Assembly: GCA_017311185.1 (NCBI GenBank)
Contig: JAESUZ010002710.1
Coordinates: 434,001-498,000, forward strand
From: Proteles cristata cristata
Taxonomy: Eukaryota > Chordata > Mammalia > Carnivora > Hyaenidae
DNA length: 64,000 nt
Direction: 5' to 3'
Shown here: positions 57,001 through 64,000 of the stretch, piece after piece
Layout: every line of letters starts with the position of its first letter
Numbering within the stretch: position 1 is the stretch's first letter
Position numbers and translations under genes: made by a program
The notes under the pieces: model-generated
The model's database searches: none
Seen by the model: only the letters and a program-made list of their open reading frames with translations
Told to the model about the DNA's origin: nothing

Positions 57001-58230
57001 TCCTCCTCTCCCCTTCTCCACATGCTTGAATGGAGCAGATGGAGGAGGAGACACTGATCAGTCACCTCTGGACATCAGGCACCCATCCTTACACACGGGC
57101 CAAGTGCCAGAGTCACACACAAATGCAGTTCCTGTCCCCAGGGTCCTCAGCTTGAAGGGGGAGAGAAACACCCAGAAAATGAAAGAGCATAATTAGATGC
57201 TGAGCTGAAGGATACAGACAAGTGTTTCTCACCTTGAGTGTGCATTGGACTCTTCTGGGGGTGCTGATGAAACACAGAAGGCTGCCTACCCCCTGACCAA
57301 GAGAGTCGGGTTCAGCAGGTCTGGGGTGGGGTCCAGATGTTTGCTTCCGACAAGTTCCTTGGCACTTCTGGTGCGGCTGGTCCCGTGAGCACACTGAGAA
57401 CCCTGAGATATAGACCCTGTTGATGCCAACACTGGCCGTGGACCACGTTCAGTGGCAAAGGTGCTCTGTCTAGACCATAATGAAACATTGGAGACTAAGG
57501 AGAGGAGTCTGGGCTGATCTTGGCAGGGAAGGGCTAATGGTCGTTGTTGAAGCTTCAAGAATGGGCAGGATTTGAATAAGAGAGGGAAAGAACACTGAGA
57601 GACAACACTGTGAGCAGAGGCAGGTGGGGGGAATGACAAGGGCAGAGAAGCAGACACTGGCCATTGTCACACGCTGGCGTCCGCGACAGATGCAGGCTTG
57701 GGTTCCGTGTGCCGGCGCCTCACTCCACTCACCCTCCGCCTCTCCTCCCCATTCAAGAGGCTGCTCCACTTCCAAGAAGTCTACTGGCAGCTGGTCTTCA
57801 TAATGGAAATGATTATTGTTCTGCGAACCCCACTGACAGCTCCCAATCCTGCCGGCCCAGCCAACTTGGATGGTGTCTCACCTGGCTTGTAGTAATGGCT
57901 TTTGCTCGGCAGCCTGAAAGGACTCCCAATTTTCCTTTCAGTCTCGAGCCAGAGGAGCCTCCATCCTCCAAGAGTTGAGTGTCTTGAAGGCACATGGGTG
58001 GTTATGGACTTCTCAGCACACAGCCAGGAAAACCCAGAATGTTTTGAGGGTGCTTAGTCATGAGCCCCTGTCCTGATTGAGTCGGGAGAAAGGGAAAGAA
58101 GGTCCCTTTCTTCCCTTGGAAATCTTTACAGGCTTATTCTAACAAAATGTGTGCTGCTACTTCTACAGAGTAGAACATGAAGGCATGTGTGTAAAGCACT
58201 CATCATTTGGAAATTGAACTAACATTCATC
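57000..58230. other. intergenic, nothing recognised
   Basis: Frames up to 123 codons without domains. No nameable repeat. Confidence 0.35.
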
Positions 58231-58234
58231 AGGT

Positions 58235-59510
58235 GCTGGGTTAGTTTCCCAGGGCTTTCGAAACAATGCACCACAAAACTGGGTGGCTGGTAACAATAGA
58301 AATGTATTCTCCCCCAGTTCTGGAGATTCAACATCTGAAATCAAGGTTCACCAGGGCCATGCTCCCTCTGGAGACTTTAGGAGAGGATCTTATCTCGCCC
58401 TCCCGCAGCTTATGGGGAGGTCCTTGGCTTGTGGTCTCTGCTTCCATATTCACACGGCCTTCTCACCTGTGTCTGTGTCCAAATTCCTTCTTCTAAGGAC
58501 ATCAGTCAGGATTAAGGGCCCACCTCGCTCCGGTATGACCTCACTTTAACTCGTTACATGTGCAATAGCCCCCTTCCCAAATAGCCTTACATTCTTTTTT
58601 ATTTTTTACAAATAGTTTATTGTCAAATTAGTTTCCACATAACACCCAGTGCTCATCCCCACAAGTGCCCTCCTCCATGCCCATCCCTCCTCCCCCCCAC
58701 ATCCATCAGTCCTCAGTTTTTGTCAGCATTCAAGAGTCTCTCATGGTTTGCCTCTCTCCCTTTCCCTCACCATTTCCGCCCTTCTTCTCCCCCTTGGTCC
58801 TCTGTTAAGTTCCTCCTAATCCTCCTATACGGGCACACATATGATATTTGTCCTTCTCTGCCTGACTTATTTCGCTCAGCATAACACCCTCAAGGTCCAT
58901 CCATGTTGCTACACATGGCCAGATGTCATTGTTTCTCATTGCCATGGAGTATTCCATGCTATAGATAAACCACATCTTCTGGATCCATTCTTCTGTTGAT
59001 GGACACTTAGGCTCTTTCCATGTTTTAGCTATTGTGGAGAGTGCTGCTATGAACATTGGGGTACATGTGCTCCTATACATCAGCATTTCTGGATCCCTTG
59101 GGTAAATTCCTAGCAGTGCTATTGCTGGGTCATAGGGGATTTCTATTGTTAGTTTCCTGAGGAACCTCCACACTGTTTTCCAGAGGGGCCGCACCAGTTT
59201 ACATTCCCACCAACAGTGTAGGAGGGTGCCCGTTTCTCCACATCCTCGCCAGCATCTAGAGTTCTCTGATTGGCTCATTTTAGCCACTCTGACTGGCGTG
59301 AGGTGGTATCTCAGTGTGGTTTTGATTTGTATTTCCCTGATGAGGAGGGATGCTGAGCATCGTTTCATGTGTCTGTTGGCCATCTGGATGTCCTCTTTGG
59401 AGAAGCGTCTGTTCATATCTTCTGCCCCAAATAGCCTCACATTCTAAGGTCCTGATGGTTAAGACTTCAGTATATCTTTTGGGGGGACACAATTCAACCC
59501 CTAACAGGTA
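58235..59510 (-). mobile_element. MLT1-type MaLR LTR relic, split by an L1
   Basis: The complement of the MLT1 order: GTTTCCCAGGGCTTTCGAAA, ACTGGGTGGCTGGTAACAAT, ATTCTCCCCCAGTTCTGGAG, AGGGCCATGCTCCCTCTGGA, then (after the L1 at 58596-59425) CATTCTAAGGTCCTGATGGT, TATATCTTTTGGGGGGACAC and AATTCAACCCCTAACAGG. Solitary, non-coding, ancient. Confidence 0.8.
58596..59425 (-). mobile_element. 5'-truncated L1 (antisense) inside the LTR
   Basis: The antisense frame 58805-59440 encodes an uninterrupted ORF2 C-terminus: [20 protein letters not shown], the cysteine motif [18 protein letters not shown], then [14 protein letters not shown] and [12 protein letters not shown]. The antisense 3' UTR (TAACACCCAGTGCTCATCCC) and T-rich tail lie at 58600-58640. 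Twenty-base target duplications CCCAAATAGCCT(T/C)ACATTCT flank it at 58576-58595 and 59426-59445. The open frame and near-identical duplications suggest a young insertion. It is 5'-truncated and cannot move on its own. Confidence 0.97.
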
Positions 59511-60185
59511 CCTGTTATAAAGCCATATTAAAACATAAAGTCCCTGATGAGTTAACCTTGCCTTATAGAGGACTTTCTTCCTCTAAACTAGAACAGCGAG
59601 CTGTTTTAAATAGAATAAAAACAACTATAAATCACGCCCTTTTTCAAAATGGACTGAGAAACAAGGGATCAAACACTTGTTCCTGCCACACCTAATAGCC
59701 AGCAATGAAGCTGCAAGAGCTAAACAGCAGGTTAGTTCGCAGATTTGATAACTAAATCATTTATCCATTCAAGTCCCTGGAGGCCCTTCGAGTGCCAGGC
59801 TAGGTGCTAGGTGCTAGGTGCTGATGATGGAGCAGTGGGCCTTGCAGACAAAAATCCCTACCCTGGAGTGGACTTACCTCCCAGTGGGCGAAGACTGGGA
59901 GGCAAAAGGAGGCGACACACGGTACTGGCAGACAGAGAAAAACTGAAATGAGGGGTGAGGAGGGCTTGCAGGGCAGAAGAGTCTCAGGCGAGCTGGCAGA
60001 TCAAAGGAGGGGAGGGCCTGGGGATGAGGGGCGGGGAGGGGCGGTAAGCGCAAAGTGCCTTGGGGACAGACAAGCCACTGTGGGGTGAGAGCCTAGGCAC
60101 ACCAGTTGGGGGCCCTGCACAGAAAAAGGGGCCAGTAAGGGGGCCTGGGGTGGTAGCAGAGGGGGCGGGAGGTAGCCGGGCTCCG
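59511..60185. other. intergenic; L2-like trace
   Basis: About 59755-59930 resembles the start of the L2-like family seen at 11740, with a GTGCTAG unit repeated three times (59802-59822). No gene. Confidence 0.35.
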
Positions 60186-60187
60186 GG

Positions 60188-60445
60188 GATGCTGGGGTTC
60201 TGGGGCGGGGTCTGGGGCAAGGGAATCTGGGGGGAGGGGGCGTCTGGAGCTGGGGTTCTGGGGCAGAGGTCTGGGGGGGGTCTGGGGCGGGGAGTCTGGA
60301 GGGGGCGGGTGGGTGTGGTTCTGAGACAGGGAGTCTGGTGCCAGGACGTTCTGGGGCGAGGGGTCTGGGGCAGGGGTCTGGATGGAGTTGGAGTGGGTGG
60401 GGGGTTCCCGGGCAGGGGCCGGGGGAGGGGGTCTGGCCCCAGCAG
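60188..60445 (+). repeat. G-rich tandem block (TCTGGGGC-type units)
   Basis: Degenerate 10-25-bp units built around TCTGGGGC/GGGG recur more than ten times (GGGTTCTGGGGCGGGGTCTG and variants), strongly G-skewed on the + strand. Dozens of GGG/GGGG runs with short loops give high G-quadruplex potential. It explains the overlapping Gly-rich and Pro-rich frames at 60060-60644, which I do not regard as genes. Confidence 0.85.
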
Positions 60446-60950
60446 CTGCAGGGAGCGAAGCGGGGAGGCCCTGGAGCTCAGTCGCAGATGGCACCCTTAA
60501 AAAGAGCGCTCCGAAGAAGTGGAAATGGGTTCCAGCAGATGTAGTGTCAAAAGGATAAATACTCAGAGGTGTTCTTGGTACAAACCGGCCAAAACCGCCT
60601 GGAGGGCACAGAACCGCAAAGGTGGTGAAAGGAACGAAAAGCAATGTTTTAAAGATGTGAGTGGTGGGAACAGGAAAGTAAGCTGCTTAACGCTGTGGTT
60701 CCAGTTGTTCTGGTGAAGGCGCTCGCCTCGGAGGGGAGTGTGGAGGAGGAGAGGGGCTTACTCTCCCCTTATCCCTCCTGTGCGGCTTTAACTGTATTAC
60801 CATATGCATGATTAGTTTTATAACAAAAAAATTGGCAAGCATTCTTCATGTGTCTTTTTTTTTAATCGTGGGTCCAAGCAGAATGAGGGAGATTTCTTTT
60901 CTTACACAGAAGAATGTCCAAGATAATCAATAATGTAAATTACCTTATAA
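60446..60950. other. intergenic, nothing recognised
   Basis: Unique sequence. A few CpGs occur at 60450-60600, adjacent to the G-rich block. Confidence 0.3.
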
Positions 60951-60954
60951 TGAT

Positions 60955-61160
60955 ACAAATGCCATAATTCTGCACATGCATATGCAGACATGGGTCTGTG
61001 TATTACTACAACCAGTAAGGTCTGGAACGATAGATACAATGTAACAGTGATTCCTTCTGCAGGGTGGGTGGGGGGAAGGGCCTGGCCGTTGGGAATGGGG
61101 AGGGGGGGAATTTATAATCTTTTACAACACATTTCTGCAGCTTTTGTCTACTTTTAAAGG
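60955..61160 (+). mobile_element. Old L1-type 3'-region relic
   Basis: ACAAATGCCATAATTCTGCA, GTAAGGTCTGGAACGATAGA, ACAGTGATTCCTTCTGCAGG and GTGGGTGGGGGGAAGGG resemble the 'ctggaaggatacacacc...gtgg' zone of old L1 3' regions. Diverged. Confidence 0.35.
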
Positions 61161-62590
61161 GAGTACTTACATGTATGCGATTTAAGGTTAGGGCCTTCCC
61201 TATATTTTACTTCAGTCAGAGCTCAATTAAACCTCAACATAATCCAAACAAGAATTATTAAAATTTCAAACAAACAGGCAATAGAAATTTCCAGTCCCTC
61301 TTTTCTCTTAGTCCTGCGAGAAATAACCTAAGGGACTATCTAATGGCAAACTCTATTAAAGTTAGTTTTGTGTTTTCAACGGAAGTGTCAAAACATAAAT
61401 TGCTTAAAACTATGCATAACTCTTCTAAGAAAACAGAATGAACACATGACAAATGTCTTTTTAACTCATGAATGAGAGAAACACCAAGATAGTAAAAGAG
61501 CATTTGAGGAACTGAGTATTTACAGTCAACGAAGAAAGAATTGGGGAATAAAGTTACTAGGTTGGAATCAAAACTGGTTAATGTCCGCCAGGGCGATAAA
61601 ACCATAATCTTTAGGGTTATCATTTCTACCAGACAGAAATCATAACTCTGGACGCAGATCTGTAAATTACATGTAGTCCCAGAGAATTAAGCGGTCCCTG
61701 GGTGGGTCTGTTAGGCTGTGCTCAGTGTAATTTTGAAAGGATGTGCAATCTTCCTTTTGCCTTATTTATAGATGTTGGATACTTTTTCTTAACATAAGAT
61801 ACAAATTTATATATTGGCAGCTGTGGCTTTCTATTTTCCAAATGGAGTTTGCTCTTAATATTAATCTGCTTTTCACCATCTTTTGTGTCTGTTTTCAATC
61901 AGGAAGGAAAATTACCAACAAGGAACTCTAGAATTGCAGTAATGTTCCATTGTAAAAACTAATTTTAATATTGGTTTGGTACTCACCTTGATGGATATTG
62001 AAACAATTTACGAGCGATAAAAATTTTATATCAGGCAAAAACAAAAAAGAAAAAGAATTCTCCTGTCTGCTTTGAGTTGATGCCAGCAACAAAAATCAAC
62101 TGATACTAACTGCAGTTCTGAATGCTTACATGGATTTTGGAACATAGCTGTGGGCATACTGAATTTCTCAGCCTCAGCTTCATCCTCTGTGAAGAACAAG
62201 CCCTTCTTCACTGCGTTGTTGCACGTGAGATGATGTGCTGATGGGCACAAACCTGGGAGGGCACTTATTTCACTCTGTTTATACGTATTCTTGGTTCATA
62301 ATTTCTGCTTTTGGGGCTTCCCTTTTGGGTTTCCTTCATCATTTGTCTTTTGCTACATGGATGTGTCCTTTTATCTGCTTGTGATTTTAAAAGATAGAAA
62401 CTGTGTTTTTGAATCTTACCAATTGCTTTACTTCTAAAAAAAAAATTGTATTTCTCATCTTCTTTCCTTTCTGTAAAGGTGTAATGGTGTTCCTTTTGAA
62501 GTCCTCTGACACTAGATGTGAAATTCAACAAATCTCTCTGACCAAATGCCATTTTAACTGGAATACCTTTCCCATATTGTCACATTTTTG
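61161..62590. other. AT-rich unique sequence; candidate conserved segment
   Basis: Repeat-free. 61330-61930 contains ATGCATAA, TTAATATTAATCTGC and similar AT-rich homeobox or POU-like cores and no coding signature. Nothing nameable elsewhere. Conservation unknown. Confidence 0.25.
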
Positions 62591-62594
62591 AGAA

Positions 62595-62628
62595 ATCTAG
62601 AAAACATGATGAAACATGTTTTCTAGAT
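62595..62628. repeat. 14-bp perfect inverted repeat, 6-base loop
   Basis: The arms ATCTAGAAAACATG (62595-62608) and CATGTTTTCTAGAT (62615-62628) pair perfectly around ATGAAA. A third related copy, GATGAAAACATGAATTCATC, follows immediately. It could extrude as a hairpin or mark an imperfect local inverted duplication. Confidence 0.92.
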
Positions 62629-62629
62629 G

Positions 62630-63035
62630 AAAACATGAATTCATCTAGAAGCTGTGATAACAACACACTTAGCTCCTGTAGCGACTTTTTCACTTTTCAC
62701 TGGGATCTTGAAAAGTTATACCATGTGTTTGTCAGCAATTTTTGAAAACAACAACCTGTTCACGCAAACACAGTAAATGTGCTGCAGAAGTGAAATTTCG
62801 ATGCCAGCTTCAGGCAGAGGGACAGCCTCCCACGTACTCAGCCCGGGTTGGCATTGAGCTACTTAGCTGGGTGAGACGGTCCTTCGGCACTCTCCATCTG
62901 TTTCGTGTGTAAGCTCTGAGATATTGTTTAGTTCTTAATTCGCCCAGAAGTGCTTTTCTCTTATGACTTCAGTAAGTGCAGTTTAAAGAGGACTATGAGA
63001 CCCAAAAACGTTGAAAACTTGTTTTTAAAAGTGGG
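62630..63035. other. intergenic, nothing recognised
   Basis: Unique AT-rich sequence. Confidence 0.3.
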
Positions 63036-63039
63036 ACGG

Positions 63040-63140
63040 AAACTGAATATCCTTAAAAAAAACTACTGAATTATACACTCTAAGGGGGTGAATTGTATGC
63101 TACGTGAATTATCTCTCAGTAAAGCTTTTTAAAAACAGTA
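63040..63140 (+). mobile_element. Old L1-type 3'-end relic
   Basis: CTGAATTATACACTCTAAGG, GGGTGAATTGTATGCTACGT, GAATTATCTCTCAGTAAAGC and TTTTTAAAAA match a common mammalian LINE 3' end (usual form 'gtgaattatatctcaataaagctg'). Confidence 0.6.
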
Positions 63141-64000
63141 CAGGAAGAAGAAAATGAGTATAGTAAGCATTCATGCTGTAACACCTGACGTAATCATTAT
63201 AAATGTAATTATGTGACTTCCGATTGCTATTACTTATATAAACTTGTCTTCATTGCTCAATTTACTTATTTTTCTATCTGTGAAAACTATTTGGGTATCT
63301 TGGGCTAAAATGGAATTCATAATTTTTCCATTTAAACTTAATGGAATGGATTTCTTTCTTTTCCGTATACTAGCTTTTCACTTAGCAAAAACACTCTCAG
63401 GGACAAATAAATGTTGTTAAGCAAGAAAGAGGCTTAATTAATTACTTGAAACTGAGTTAAAGTGTTAAGGGAATTAGACTTGGTACTGAGATAAAGATCA
63501 GTGTAAATGCCAAACTGATTCGCCCGGAAGGCAGGTTGACCTCTATCACACCCACTGAGAAAAGACCTAAGGCCTGCAAGATTATGGGGGGTGGGGGGAA
63601 GCAGATATGTAGAGAGTGTGGGGAGGGTAGAGAGGCCAGTGAATGAAGGAAAACACAGAGAAGAGCCATGAGAGGGCAAACAGATAATGACTAAAAGCTG
63701 ACTTGGAAATTTAGTTTGCTGTTCCACTAGCAGACTGTAGTTTGTTACCAGAAAGTAAGTCCTCAGTCTTCATTCAGTTCTAGATTTCAGAAAAAAAAAA
63801 TAGCTCTAGGCTTTCAACTAGTGTAAGAGTTATTTTCTAAGCTCAAAAGTGACTTACATCCATTTATTCTATCTTACCATACTTTGTAACAAGTCACAAT
63901 TTTCTCCCTTGTTTTTGCAGAGGGACAAACTGGAAAATGACATAGTTTGGGTACTTTTCTAGTAGAAATACTAAGAAATGTGAGCAATAGCCCACACACA
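63141..64000. other. intergenic, nothing recognised
   Basis: AT-rich unique sequence to the window edge. The antisense frames at 63434-63727 show no domain. Confidence 0.35.

Noticed and set aside
58805..59440. 211-codon antisense open frame as a host gene
   Set aside because: It is the L1 ORF2 C-terminus of a truncated insertion bounded by target duplications.
60060..60644. Gly-rich sense and Pro-rich antisense frames of 146 and 183 codons
   Set aside because: Both are translations of the G-rich tandem block.

Overview
The window is nuclear DNA from a carnivore, most likely a cat-family (felid or close feliform) genome. The main evidence is sixteen insertions of the tRNA-Lys-headed CAN-SINE in its cat-type form, recognisable by the head motif GCGCCTGGGTGGCTCAGTC, an internal TCGGGCTCTGTGCTGAC block, a CT-rich stretch and an AATAAA-type A-tail. 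There are also L1 insertions with a carnivore-type 3' UTR (GGGATGAGCACTGGGTGTTA, then ACAATAAACT). No bacterial or viral gene organisation is present. I find no intact protein-coding gene, and almost every long open frame is chance or repeat-derived.

Layout. 1-8.7 kb: intergenic, with L2, MIR and an old LTR relic, then a poorly explained AT-rich stretch. 8.7-12.3 kb: a decayed L1 ORF2 (+) interrupted by a younger L1 tail and a SINE, followed by an old LINE-2-like repeat. 12.4-14.4 kb: two SINEs stacked on the same target site, and a decayed antisense L1. 14.4-25.6 kb: mostly unique sequence with SINEs and MIRs. 25.6-26.6 kb: a 5'-truncated young L1 that carries about 98 bp of foreign sequence between two A-tails, bounded by target-site duplications (a 3' transduction). 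26.6-34.9 kb: unique sequence, with 30.3-32.4 kb looking like candidate conserved non-coding DNA, plus SINEs. 35.25-35.6 kb: a small CpG-rich block with a perfect NRF1-type palindrome, CCAAT and GC boxes, which is the best promoter candidate. 37.9-42.3 kb: MLT1-type LTR relics and old L1 tails.

The most interesting region is 47.2-49.3 kb (perhaps 45.7-50.5 kb). On the + strand it holds the exons of a dead zona-pellucida (ZP) domain gene. The ZP-N core, the FEGD..VIYEN segment, the ZP-N/ZP-C linker, the FFEVEL...LLLDKC segment and a FYPV segment occur in the right order, separated by intron-like gaps with GT-AG borders. It is disabled by stops, a frameshift and a lost cysteine. The layout is ZP2-like, with no trefoil domain seen. 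I infer ZPAX as the likeliest identity, because that paralogue is known to be lost in several placental mammals, but I cannot prove it here.

51-60 kb contains more mobile DNA: a twin-primed (5'-inverted) L1 with a SINE inside it, an antisense L1 inside an MLT1 LTR, and a G-rich tandem block at 60.2-60.45 kb. The rest, to 64 kb, is AT-rich intergenic DNA with old L1 tails and a strong inverted repeat. No genes act together in this window; the biology is that of retrotransposition, gene loss and possible regulation.
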